Counted from the first letter of the stretch, positions 8,846-16,889 are shown. The stretch is DNA of 64,000 nt from Subtercola boreus (GCF_003399645.1 NZ_NBXD01000007.1:353658-417657), one strand, 5' to 3'. Numbers and translations: made by a program. The notes: a model not told the origin generated them from the letters alone.

Positions 8846-9730
8846 TCAGAACTGCCAGGGGTAGGGCCCCCAGTCGGGCTCCCGCTTCTCGAGGAACGCA
8901 TCGCGACCCTCGACGGCCTCGTCGGTGCCGTACGCCAGCCTGGTCGCTTCGCCCGCGAAGATCTGCTGCCCCACGAGCCCGTCGTCGAGCGCGTTGAACG
9001 AGAATTTGAGCATCCGGATGGCTGTCGGTGACTTCGTGAGGATCGTGTTCGCCCAGGCGTAGGCGGTGGTCTCGAGCTCGGCGTGCGGTACGGCGGCGTT
9101 GACCGCACCCATCTCGTACGCTCGCTGGGCGCTGTACTCCTCGGCCAGGAAGAAGATTTCGCGCGCCACCTTCTGACCCACCTGGCGGGCGAGGTAGGCA
9201 CTGCCGTACCCGCCGTCGAAGGAGCCGACGTTCGCGTCGGTCTGCTTGAACCGCCCGTGCTCGGCGCTCGCGATCGTGAGGTCGCAGACCACGTGCAGCG
9301 AATGGCCGCCGCCCGCCGCCCAGCCCGGAACGACCGCGATGACGACCTTGGGCATGAACCGGATGAGCCGCTGCACCTCGAGGATGTGCAGGCGCCCCGT
9401 CGCGTGCGAGCCGTCGGCGTACTGGTAGCCGTCACGGCCCCGGATGCGCTGGTCGCCCCCCGAGCAGAACGACCGGTTGCCCTTCGCGCTCGGCCCGTTG
9501 CCCGTCAGCAGAACGACGCCGATGCGAGTGTTCTGGCGGGCATCCTCGAGCACCCGGAAGAGCTCGTCGACCGTCTGGGGGCGAAACGCGTTCAGAACCT
9601 CCGGCCGGTCGAAGGCCACCCGGGCCACGCGACCGGCGGTGTCGTGGTGGTAGGTGACGTCTGTCAGGTCGGTGAAGCCGTCGACCGGCACCCAGACCGA
9701 CTCGTCGAAGAGCTCGGAGATCGCAGTCAT
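8846..9730 (-). CDS. menB: 1,4-dihydroxy-2-naphthoyl-CoA synthase
   Basis: A 294-residue crotonase-fold enzyme of the MenB type. It carries out ring closure of o-succinylbenzoyl-CoA in menaquinone biosynthesis. Diagnostic features are the RPEVLNAFRP segment, the SFCSGGDQRIRGRDGYQY loop, the oxyanion-hole glycines in VPGWAAGGGHSLH and the QTDANVGSFDGGYGSAY active-site region. The C-terminus FLEKREPDWGPYPWQF is family-typical. No other men genes are in the window. Confidence 0.95.
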   Translation of the reverse strand: MTAISELFDESVWVPVDGFTDLTDVTYHHDTAGRVARVAFDRPEVLNAFRPQTVDELFRVLEDARQNTRIGVVLLTGNGPSAKGNRSFCSGGDQRIRGRDGYQYADGSHATGRLHILEVQRLIRFMPKVVIAVVPGWAAGGGHSLHVVCDLTIASAEHGRFKQTDANVGSFDGGYGSAYLARQVGQKVAREIFFLAEEYSAQRAYEMGAVNAAVPHAELETTAYAWANTILTKSPTAIRMLKFSFNALDDGLVGQQIFAGEATRLAYGTDEAVEGRDAFLEKREPDWGPYPWQF

Positions 9731-9796
9731 GCCTTCAGCTTAGATCGCGTCGGCGTGCACCGAAGGCTGAGTGCAAGCTGGAAAATAAGCGAGCCT

Positions 9797-9884
9797 CTGA
9801 GGATGCGTACAGAATGCTTAGACAATCCTCAGAAGAAACATATCGTCCCTATGTGGGCTCCATTGCGGGAGCCGATAAGGGAGG
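9797..9884 (+). promoter_or_regulatory. Leader region of the S53 peptidase gene with inverted repeat, hairpin and strong RBS
   Basis: CTGAGGA at 9797-9803 and TCCTCAG at 9826-9832 form a 7-bp inverted repeat, a possible operator or stem. A second hairpin (GGCTCC / GGGAGCC, around 9856-9873) lies immediately before an AAGGGAGG ribosome-binding site at about 9877-9884. The arrangement could modulate translation, but this is inference. Confidence 0.35.
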
Positions 9885-9890
9885 AATTGC

Positions 9891-11873
9891 ATGTTGAACT
9901 CTTCGGGGCGGGCCATCCGCCCGCGTCACATCGCGGGCGCGGTCACAGCCGCTGTCTGCCTGGTCGGGCTGTCGCTGGTGGGAACGAACACCGCCTCTGC
10001 CGCCGACCGCGTGGACTTCGACGGAGCCGTCCCCGCCTGGGCCGTCTCCGCGAATGATGCCGGTGCCGCGGCCGCAGACACGAGTGTGGAGGGCGAGATC
10101 TTCCTGCCGCTGCGGGATGCTGCGGGAGCGGCCGCTCTCGCAACCGCGGTATCGACGCCGACCTCGCCGACGTACAAGCAGTTCCTCACCCCCCAGCAGT
10201 GGATCGCGAAGTACTCGCCGACCCAGGCCACCTCGGATGCGGTCGTCGCCTATCTGAAGGCAGCCGGGGCATCCATCACCGCTGTTCCCGACAGCCGCCA
10301 GTACGTCGTGTTCCGTGCGAACGTCGCGCAGGTCGACGCGGCGTTCGGCACCGAGCTGCACAGCTACTCCATCGCCGGCGCGACCCTCGTCGCCCCGTCG
10401 ACGGCACCCTCCCTCCCGGCCTCCCTCGCCTCGCAGGTCTCGGCGGTGAGCATCGACCAGGGCCGAACCCTCAACCACCCCGATCTGGTCAAGCCCGACA
10501 GTGAGCCGGCGGGCAGCAGCAGCCAGGCGCAGTCGAAGCTGGTCGCGCCGGCGGCGACCCCGGCCATCGTGACGCCCTGCTCGAACTACTGGGCACAGTT
10601 CACCGTCACCGCCCCCGCGGCCTACGGCCAGACCCAGTTCCCCACGGCGAACTGCGGTTACACGCCCCGACAGATCCGCTCGGCCTACGGCCTGACGCCG
10701 AACGTCAACACCGGTGCCGGCCAGACCGTCGCCATCATCGACGCGTACGCCTCGCCGACCATCCGTGAGGATGCGAACACCTACTCGGCCCAGCTCGGGG
10801 AGCCCTCGCTCGCCGGACTGTTCACGCAGGTCGTACCCGACCCCAGCGAGTTCACCGACATCGACCTGTGCGCCGGCCCCGCCAACTGGCAGGGCGAGCA
10901 GACGCTCGACGTCGAAGCCGTGCACGGTGTCGCTCCGCGGGCGAACATCGTCTACGTGGGTGGAACGAACTGCGACGCCGGCATCGACGTCGCCATGTCG
11001 AAGATCCTCGACAACAAGCTCGCCACCATCGTGAGCAACAGCTACGGCAACATCGGCGAGGCTGTCTCGCCCGACCTGGTGCGCGGCGAGGAGAACATCT
11101 TCACGCAGGCCGCCGGCGAGGGTATCGGCCTCTACTTCTCCAGCGGTGACAACGGTGACGAGGTCGCAGCCCTCGGTTACGCCTCGCCCGACTACTCGGC
11201 CTCCTCCCCGCTCGTCACGAGCGTCGGCGGAACCAGCCTCGCGGTCGCGAAAGACGGCTCGTACCTGTTCGAGACCGGATGGGGCAGCACGGGTGACCAG
11301 ATCCTCAACACCAACGGCAAGCTCTCGCTGGCACAGCCGCTCCCCGGCACCTTCCGCTTCGGCGCCGGTGGTGGCGTGAGCGCCCTGTTCAAGCAGCCGG
11401 CGTACCAGAAGGGCACGGTTCCGACCGCGCTGGCGAAGGGTATGCGAGTGTCTCCGGATGTCGCGGCCGTCGCTGACCCGTACACCGGGTTCCTCATCGG
11501 CCTGCGTCCCATCACCGACGACACCACGCTGGCGACCGGCCCGTTCGAGAATTCCTCGATCGGTGGGACCTCCCTGGCGTCACCGGTCTTCGCCGCGCAG
11601 ATGGCGCTCGTTCAGGCGGGCACCAAGACGACGATCGGGTTCGCGAACCCGCTGCTGTACTCGGTCAACAAGTCCAACCCGCAGGTGTTCCGTGACATCG
11701 TTCCGCAGAATCCGCAGAAGGCGCTCGTGTTCACGAGCCCCTCGACCGGCATCACGCGGCTCATCACGCTCGACACCGACACCTCGCTGAAGACCGCGAA
11801 GGGGTATGACGACGTCACCGGTATCGGCAGCATCGACGTGAACAAGGCGATCGCCTCGGGCGCGGTGAAGTAG
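9891..11873 (+). CDS. Secreted S53 (sedolisin/kumamolisin-type) serine peptidase
   Basis: A 660-residue preproprotein. The first roughly 38 residues are a Sec signal peptide ending near NTASAA. Residues of about 60-200 resemble the pro-kumamolisin activation domain. The catalytic domain carries E336 and D340 in WQGEQTLDVEAVHG, the oxyanion aspartate in SSGDNGD and the nucleophile S561 in the IGGTSLASP motif (sedolisin SGTS equivalent). The enzyme would be an extracellular endopeptidase activated by propeptide removal. A perfect 18-bp-stem terminator follows. The last 23 codons and the adjoining 3' DNA are duplicated at 16798-16889, which makes this gene end a boundary of the accessory island. 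Confidence 0.93.
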   Translation: MLNSSGRAIRPRHIAGAVTAAVCLVGLSLVGTNTASAADRVDFDGAVPAWAVSANDAGAAAADTSVEGEIFLPLRDAAGAAALATAVSTPTSPTYKQFLTPQQWIAKYSPTQATSDAVVAYLKAAGASITAVPDSRQYVVFRANVAQVDAAFGTELHSYSIAGATLVAPSTAPSLPASLASQVSAVSIDQGRTLNHPDLVKPDSEPAGSSSQAQSKLVAPAATPAIVTPCSNYWAQFTVTAPAAYGQTQFPTANCGYTPRQIRSAYGLTPNVNTGAGQTVAIIDAYASPTIREDANTYSAQLGEPSLAGLFTQVVPDPSEFTDIDLCAGPANWQGEQTLDVEAVHGVAPRANIVYVGGTNCDAGIDVAMSKILDNKLATIVSNSYGNIGEAVSPDLVRGEENIFTQAAGEGIGLYFSSGDNGDEVAALGYASPDYSASSPLVTSVGGTSLAVAKDGSYLFETGWGSTGDQILNTNGKLSLAQPLPGTFRFGAGGGVSALFKQPAYQKGTVPTALAKGMRVSPDVAAVADPYTGFLIGLRPITDDTTLATGPFENSSIGGTSLASPVFAAQMALVQAGTKTTIGFANPLLYSVNKSNPQVFRDIVPQNPQKALVFTSPSTGITRLITLDTDTSLKTAKGYDDVTGIGSIDVNKAIASGAVK

Positions 11874-11891
11874 CACTCCACCCGCAGCATC
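11800..11891 (+). repeat. Direct repeat copy 1 (3' end of the S53 gene), left boundary of the accessory island
   Basis: This 92-bp stretch matches 16798-16889 at 90 positions. The two differences are synonymous third-position changes (GAC/GAT and ACC/ACT). It covers the last codons, the TAG stop and 18 bp beyond. A second short match (CGTCGTTAACGCCCGC at 11942-11957 versus 16890-16906, one base longer) shows that homology resumes after the terminator, which copy 2 lacks. Confidence 0.93.
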
Positions 11892-11901
11892 GCAGCATCG
11901 C

Positions 11902-11947
11902 ACGACGGATTCCCGCGGGGCCTCTGGAGCCCGCGGGAATCCGTCGT
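11902..11947 (+). terminator. Strong hairpin terminator after the S53 peptidase gene
   Basis: An 18-bp perfect stem (ACGACGGATTCCCGCGGG paired with its complement at 11930-11947) encloses a 10-base loop, 28 bp after the stop codon. There is no long T tract, as is common in high-GC actinobacteria. This hairpin is exactly what is missing from the second repeat copy. Confidence 0.85.
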
Positions 11948-11973
11948 TAACGCCCGCCCGCGCTAGAGGTTCT

Positions 11974-12002
11974 TTGACAGGGGAGCGCGAACGGAGTAGA
12001 CC
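11974..12002 (+). promoter_or_regulatory. Candidate promoter TTGACA-17 bp-TAGACC
   Basis: A consensus -35 hexamer (11974-11979) is separated by 17 bp from TAGACC (11997-12002). The start codon at 12053 and its GAAGGAG RBS follow at a plausible distance. It would drive the two-gene unit 12053-13296. Confidence 0.5.
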
Positions 12003-12052
12003 AGAACGAGGGGAACATGAATAAACATCGCTTATGAGCGAAGGAGAAACCC

Positions 12053-12676
12053 ATGTTCGAGAGCAAGCAGGCATATTCAGTAGCGGCGATTGTCGCGCTG
12101 GTAGCGGCGGCGAACTCGATGCCGGTATCGGCATCGAGTTCAGCTGACGCCTCCACTCAGCCAGCCACGACACCACCACAGGTTGCGCGAATGACCTTCC
12201 GTTATGACCCGGTGATTGCAGCGGCCCACGGTTATGAGGTGAGAACGGATGACGACGGTTACGCGTATGCCGTTCCCGCGGGTACTCCGAAGGGCAGCAT
12301 GAGGGGCGCGACGCCCCCGGCGCCGACCGCAGCAGTTCATGAAGGCGCCGCGGATGTGACCGTCACGGGCGACTGCGGCACGGCTAGCCTGACCTTTACC
12401 TCGAAGTCGCACTTCACGACGAGCTATGTCATCTTTCCGCAGTGGGGTTTCGCCCTCAGCCACACCTGGCACGTCGCAGTGCATTCGAGCATCGACGCGG
12501 CATCGTTCAATCTGGACGGCGCGGCTCCGCCACTGAGCCAGGGGTGGCAGGGTGAACGAGACATCGACGTGCAAGCTCTTTCGGGCCAGCTCCTCTCGGG
12601 CGTCGCTGGTGGAACAACCACAACGGTTCTGGGCGAGTGTGTCGCTGCTAGCCCGACCGACTCGATCGTGTATTGA
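12053..12676 (+). CDS. Hypothetical secreted two-cysteine protein
   Basis: A 207-residue protein with an N-terminal signal sequence; its hydrophobic stretch AAIVALVAAA is followed by PVSA. The mature part has a proline/threonine-rich linker. It also has a C-terminal region of about 100 residues rich in beta-type sequence with just two cysteines, in VTGDCGTASL and LGECVAASP. These are probably disulfide-bonded outside the cell. GAAGGAG precedes the ATG. I do not recognise a named family, although similar GDCG...C layouts occur in secreted actinobacterial proteins. It is the first gene inside the repeat-bounded island, and the next gene starts 8 bp after its stop. Confidence 0.7.
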   Translation: MFESKQAYSVAAIVALVAAANSMPVSASSSADASTQPATTPPQVARMTFRYDPVIAAAHGYEVRTDDDGYAYAVPAGTPKGSMRGATPPAPTAAVHEGAADVTVTGDCGTASLTFTSKSHFTTSYVIFPQWGFALSHTWHVAVHSSIDAASFNLDGAAPPLSQGWQGERDIDVQALSGQLLSGVAGGTTTTVLGECVAASPTDSIVY

Positions 12677-12684
12677 GGAGCATC

Positions 12685-13296
12685 ATGGCTGAAGCCACAA
12701 TGATGGGTACCTTCCACCAGGGCCGGTCGGCTCCTTACACGCCCTTCTTCACGCCACCGTTCAACGAGGCAGAGGTGCTGAAGCTGGGGCGTCCAGTGGG
12801 GCATATCGACTCCGACGTTCTGCGACTGAGGGGGTACTCGATCGAGTCTGTGGATGGAACCCCCGATCTCATCGATGCGGCCTATTGCCCCAGGCAATGG
12901 CAGGAGTTTCTGCCCCACGTGTCAAGTTCATCTGTGCGGACCGGCTTTGTTCCGGATGGCTCTCACTCAGACGAACGTGAACGTCGAGCTCGCGTCCAGC
13001 TCCTTGCGCACGCCACCGCGCATATCTGCAATACTCACCCCTCGTGGGAGCCGATGACGGGAAGAGCAGGATTCCTGGCCGAGAGGGAAGAGTTGAGTGA
13101 TGCGCTCCTCGCAACTCCGGTGTTCGCGGCACTGATCCTGCTCGGCGGTAAGCCCATCGAGGTGCAAATGTTCGATCATCTCGGGGAGCGCTTCGCGCTG
13201 CTTCCTCCGCTCGAGCACAGCCTCATTGTGACGATCGCCGGCCCACCCGAGACTTTCGACAGCACCTTCTCGCTGAGGCTCCCTTCGCCGGAATAA
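12685..13296 (+). CDS. Hypothetical cytoplasmic protein co-transcribed with the secreted protein
   Basis: A 203-residue soluble-looking protein with no signal peptide or membrane segment. The ATG at 12685 has GAGGAG 4 bases upstream, which beats the overlapping TTG at 12673. Recognisable stretches such as PYTPFFTPPFNEAEVLKLG and LLAHATAHICN do not point me to a family. It lies 8 bp after the secreted two-cysteine protein and ends at a hairpin terminator, so the pair forms a two-gene operon. An immunity or chaperone role for the secreted partner is possible but purely contextual. Confidence 0.65.
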   Translation: MAEATMMGTFHQGRSAPYTPFFTPPFNEAEVLKLGRPVGHIDSDVLRLRGYSIESVDGTPDLIDAAYCPRQWQEFLPHVSSSSVRTGFVPDGSHSDERERRARVQLLAHATAHICNTHPSWEPMTGRAGFLAEREELSDALLATPVFAALILLGGKPIEVQMFDHLGERFALLPPLEHSLIVTIAGPPETFDSTFSLRLPSPE

Positions 13297-13315
13297 GGCT
13301 CCACTGCTGCAAAAT

Positions 13316-13351
13316 GACAGACTCTCGCGGTCCTCAGGACGGGAGTCTGTC
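13316..13351. terminator. Bidirectional hairpin terminator
   Basis: GACAGACTCTC pairs with GGGAGTCTGTC (11 bp, one wobble), with an inner GTCC/GGAC stem. It lies 20 bp after the stop at 13296 and inside the 3' end of the convergent minus-strand pseudogene. The outer arm sequence GACAGACTCT recurs at 13976-13985, on the other side of that pseudogene. Confidence 0.7.
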
Positions 13352-13919
13352 TTCGGAGGGCCTGTCTCGCCTTGTCACCGTGCAGTGAGGGCCCACGAAC
13401 GGTTCGCCGTCACGGTGATGACCGACGGACCAGAAGAAAGGGGGGACGGTCCCCGAATAGGCGCCGATCGCGTCCACGAGGAGGCCGTAGTCGAACGCTT
13501 TGCCCGTCTCCTCAATGATGGCGAAGTTCCCCGATCCATCGGTCGTGGCGCTGAGCTCGCCGGCCTTGCCGTCGGAGAGGAACAGGCTGTCGCCGTCTCC
13601 GGTCGGCGCAAGGGGCGCCGAAGGCGAGTCGGGCACGACAGTGATCGACCAGTCACCGCTCGCCTGCACTTGCAGATTCACTCCTTCGGAGAGAGAGAAA
13701 GCCGAAGGCCGTCGTGCCCGAATACGACTCGATCGTGTTGACCAGCAGTTCCCCGGTCGACCCGTTGGCGGAGTCGAGAACGGGGACGGCGAAGGTGCCC
13801 TCACCCTTGTAGGTCGCGGTCGCGGTCACGGTCAAGATTGCGGCCGTCGCTCCCCGGGGTAGGGCGATGATGTCGTCTCCTCCGCCCGCTGCGGTTGTGG
13901 CGAAGGTGAACAGCTTCAC
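13334..13919 (-). pseudogene. Frameshifted two-repeat beta-type protein
   Basis: The minus strand has a GTG start at 13919 in frame 1, which reads to a stop near 13653. The continuation of the same protein is in a second frame down to 13334. The break is at a (GA)5 tract, plus-strand 13689-13698. Adding one dinucleotide restores a continuous protein of about 195 residues (FGFLSL joined to SEGVNLQVQ). The product has two similar units, each with a G-D-D/S start, a GxFA strand and the motif LLV(N/D)-I-x-Y-SGT: LLVNTIESYSGTTA in unit 1 and LLVDAIGAYSGTVP in unit 2. This suggests a duplicated beta-sandwich domain of unknown function. Phase variation, fixed decay or a sequencing error are all possible. 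Confidence 0.65.
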
Positions 13920-14012
13920 GATGCCTGTGCCTCTCGATCTGTGTTGACTCTTGATAGACCCTCGTATCGGTAAAAGACAGACTCTGCCCGGCCAGATCAG
14001 TACTGTTGCCTC

Positions 14013-14378
14013 ATGACCACGGCCGAGCGGCAGACCGCCGACAGGAGCAGCGCGCGCACCACGGGCGCGCCTCCCCGGCTTCGCATCTCGCTCCCCGGCA
14101 TCGCGGCTCTTGCGGGAGTGCAGCGACCGGTCGTCTCGGTGTGGCGCACTCGCGCATCCAACTATTCCTCAGGCGCACGGTTTCCCCTTCCCGTCGCCGA
14201 ACGCGGGGGAGCAGAGCTGTTTGACGCGCACGAGGTCGCCGCATGGCTCGTCGAAACGGGCCATGGGAACAACCCGAACGCACTCGGTGACATGGCAGCA
14301 TTCGCGATGGCGCCGGAATTTGTACCCGGTGCCGCCACCGGCTTCGACCGGTCTGTGGCAGGAGCGCAATATGAGTGA
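14013..14378 (+). CDS. Small HTH-like protein, first gene of the GIY-YIG cassette
   Basis: A 121-residue basic protein. The segment LPGIAALAGVQRPVVSVWRTR reads like a helix-turn-helix with a recognition helix. It is followed by a FPLP turn and an FDAHEVAAWLVETGHGNNP helix. In larger actinobacterial proteins a similar N-terminal module appears, to my recollection, ahead of catalytic DNA-modifying domains. Here the protein stops after it, so it may be a stand-alone regulator or adaptor, or a remnant of a larger gene. It overlaps the nuclease gene by 8 bp. I cannot assign a family name. Confidence 0.6.
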   Translation: MTTAERQTADRSSARTTGAPPRLRISLPGIAALAGVQRPVVSVWRTRASNYSSGARFPLPVAERGGAELFDAHEVAAWLVETGHGNNPNALGDMAAFAMAPEFVPGAATGFDRSVAGAQYE

Positions 14379-15336
14379 GACAGGACCTCAGCTCCGGTTC
14401 ACTCGGTTCGATGTGTCGGAGCTCGGCGTTCCGTCGCTGCTGTTCACTGACCCGACCGCGCTGACCGGTATCTACATTCTCGAGTTCGGAAACGGCTTTC
14501 GGTACGTCGGTAAGACGGTCAACATCATTTCGCGCAGCGCGACGCATGTTCGGCGCCACGGGGATGTCGTCGCCATCAACTTCGCTCCGTGTTCGAAAGT
14601 CGATCTGGACTTTTTCGAACGCCAGACGATCCGGGCGCAGGAGGCAACGTTCGATCTTCGGAACAAGTTGCTCACCTCCTTGCCCGGGGGAAAAGACACC
14701 ATCGAGATCGAAGTGCGCGAAGGGGTCTCTGCGGCGCTACCGTGGCTGCGGTCTGTGAGACGCCGCGCCGAGCCGGTGTTGGGCAAAGCCGGTCGTTCGC
14801 CGAAGCTCTCGCGTTTGCGTCAGCGCGATGACTACGAGCAGCTCACCCAGGCCTTGGCCGTCTATATCGACGAGACAATTCCCGACCCGAATCGCACGGC
14901 GGGGGTTCTCTGGTCGATTTCAGTTCTTCCGCGAACAAGCGGTGGGCGAGTAGTCACCCTCAACTGCGGTGGACTCGAGGCGATGTGGGCTGCTGACGAT
15001 GTGGAGAATGGCAAGCCTGTCGTCACGGTCTCCCTGAATCTTGCATCCAGCAATGAGATCGGTGATGAGAACGAGGAGGAGGATAGCGACGAGTCTGAGA
15101 CGTTCGGCATCGTGGATGTCGCCGAGGTCCAGTATGGACAGGCTCTCGTGACTACAGTTCGTCTGGAATCCTGGTCTGCTTTCGAGCACCTCATTCGTGA
15201 GCCGACGATCGCAGAAGCCGCATATCGGCTCAATACTCAGATGATGAGGCAGGGGAAGAACCGCTACCGGCGGTTTCACGATGGGCCCTTCGGTCAAATC
15301 CTTCTGGATCGTGCGTCTCGCAGGGGGCTGCAATGA
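14371..15336 (+). CDS. GIY-YIG nuclease-domain protein with uncharacterised C-terminal half
   Basis: A 321-residue protein. Residues 33-100 form a GIY-YIG nuclease module: GIY at 33-35, YVGKT at 45-49, R55 and H59 in SRSATH, the metal-binding glutamate E83 in FERQTIRAQE and an asparagine in DLRNKL. The remaining roughly 200 residues contain an acidic stretch (GDENEEEDSDESE) and match nothing I recognise. The ATG at 14371 has GGAG 6 bases upstream and lies inside the preceding gene. Its stop overlaps the start of the third gene (ATGA). GIY-YIG domains act in restriction, homing and repair. The context suggests an accessory DNA-processing or defence role, without proof. Confidence 0.8.
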   Translation: MSETGPQLRFTRFDVSELGVPSLLFTDPTALTGIYILEFGNGFRYVGKTVNIISRSATHVRRHGDVVAINFAPCSKVDLDFFERQTIRAQEATFDLRNKLLTSLPGGKDTIEIEVREGVSAALPWLRSVRRRAEPVLGKAGRSPKLSRLRQRDDYEQLTQALAVYIDETIPDPNRTAGVLWSISVLPRTSGGRVVTLNCGGLEAMWAADDVENGKPVVTVSLNLASSNEIGDENEEEDSDESETFGIVDVAEVQYGQALVTTVRLESWSAFEHLIREPTIAEAAYRLNTQMMRQGKNRYRRFHDGPFGQILLDRASRRGLQ

Positions 15337-16151
15337 ATCCCGCCTCGTTCACCCTCTCGCGATCGTCCTTCGGCTCCCACTCCATCGGAAGGCCCGACGC
15401 GCTGGGTGGACAACTCGAGTGGTTCTGGGCCGTACCGGGTGTTTTTCGCGCTCTGGCTTCACCTTCATCGGGGGAGGCGGTGCCAGCGCTACCTGTGAGC
15501 GGCCACCCACACGAACAGTCGCTCGGATACTGGGGTGCGCTGCACTAGATCCTGCTGCGAAGGCTCGGGTGGTCCCGCCCCGATCGGGGTCTCAGGTGGT
15601 GGTATGAGAACGGGAAACCGAAAGACGATCCCACCCTGGGGCTTGTTGCAGAGGTGTGGGATGCTGACGGTGCGTTGGATATCTACCTAGCGTGGCTCTT
15701 ACAGAACCAGTTCGCCTTTGATCTGAAGAAGCCCCGTGTTACTTGGGCAGATTCATCAGCCAGTTCGGCTGTGCCCCGGGAATGGGAAGTTTGGTTGGAC
15801 CGCTTTCAGTCATCGGCGGACGCCGGGTCGTTCCACGATTTTGCGCTGTCCGGCGGATGGGATCCGCTTCACCTGAGCGGCCACCTCGGCGAGACGGGCA
15901 GCCCGGACGTCAACTCCCGGCTCTTTCGCGACGGAATTTCGAAAACAAGTGGCGCATTCATAACGTCGACGATGGACGCTTGGTACACGGATCTGTCGGC
16001 CAAGGCAACTGATCTCAAGATGATCGGAACGCACTCCTGGAAAGTCGACGTTTTCGTAAAACCGGTTGGTTTTCTCGGCACGTTTCGAAGGTCGGCGCAA
16101 ACCGGTCTGTGGTTCGCGGGGCGTCACCGGTACCACTCGGCAGGAAATTAA
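15333..16151 (+). pseudogene. Third cassette gene, interrupted by an in-frame amber codon
   Basis: The ATG at 15333 overlaps the nuclease stop. The frame runs 71 codons to a TAG at 15546-15548, then stays open in the same frame to a stop at 16149-16151. A single base change at the TAG would give one 272-residue protein. Around the break the sequence reads LGYWGALH-stop-ILLRRLGWSRP, which looks like one continuous helix. Downstream parts such as TMDAWYTDLSAK and the C-terminal TGLWFAGRHRYH look protein-like and may be conserved. An internal GTG at 15654 could allow expression of the C-terminal 165 residues. Function unknown. Nonsense mutation, readthrough and sequencing error cannot be separated here. 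Confidence 0.6.
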
Positions 16152-16346
16152 TGCCTACCTGGTAGTCAGACTGCGATCGCAGGGTGACACAAAGAGGCTT
16201 CCGTCGCGTTTTCGTACTATCTCGATAGAGACAACTAAGGCGGAGCTCCCGAGACCGGTGTCGTCGGCGAGGGAGCGGAGGCGGTGAGCGGTTTTGAAGA
16301 GGCCATTGACTTCGCCAGTTGGGTACACCGGGCTCTGCAATGCCCC

Positions 16347-16797
16347 TCAGGGCTTCAGCTCGAGATTCAAAAGGCGCAGCATGAGCGATGAGAGGCCAGA
16401 TTCGAGCTCATCCACCCGCCGCTCGTCTTCCTGCAGGCTGGAGATGAAAGCTCTCAACGGACATCTGGCACTGTCGATCTGAGCGTGCTCGACGGCTTGC
16501 AGCGCCAACACCCGGCGCTTGAGCCTAGCGAAAGCCCGAGCCGGCCCTGGTGGAGGAGGATCGAGGTTGCCATCTCGATCGCATCACGGCATCCAATGAG
16601 GGCACGGCGCTCGTCGTCGAGCTTTTCTTTATGCAATTGTTCGAGTAGTTCCTGATGCGTTCGATGGACTGCTGGCGCTAGTGATCGGCATAAGCGCTAA
16701 CACCGACCGCGACTGCCATGAGAACGAGCGGCGCGGCGATCGTCAACGCTCCTGCGCTCGCGATGGCCAGACCCGCAGTCGCCGCGGAACCGCCCGC
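16347..16797 (-). pseudogene. Decayed minus-strand membrane/coiled-coil protein gene, cut by the right repeat
   Basis: Three consecutive pieces in different minus-strand frames read as one protein. The first is a hydrophobic helix (TIAAPLVLMAVAVGVSAYAD, about 16680-16790). The second is a charged helical piece (LLEQLHKEKLDDERRALIG). The third is a C-terminal helical piece ending LLNLELKP before a stop at 16347-16349. At least two frameshifts separate them. The N-terminal side is cut abruptly where repeat copy 2 begins at 16798. The gene was therefore probably disrupted by whatever event placed that repeat here. The family is not recognised. The DNA from 16152 to 16346 shows nothing I can support. 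Confidence 0.55.
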
Positions 16798-16889
16798 AGG
16801 GGTATGACGATGTCACTGGTATCGGCAGCATCGACGTGAACAAGGCGATCGCCTCGGGCGCGGTGAAGTAGCACTCCACCCGCAGCATC
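16798..16889 (+). repeat. Direct repeat copy 2 (relic 3' end of an S53 gene), right boundary of the island
   Basis: It is 90/92 identical to 11800-11891 and encodes the last 23 residues of the S53 peptidase plus the stop, with no upstream gene attached. The 50 bases that follow copy 1, including the 18-bp-stem terminator, are absent here. The sequence continues directly with CGTCGTTTAACGCCCGC (16890-16906), the counterpart of 11942-11957. Confidence 0.93.

Noticed and set aside
16155..16340. 61-residue minus-strand frame in the island
   Set aside because: No RBS, no recognisable domain, and it lies in a stretch of degraded sequence; it cannot be told apart from chance.
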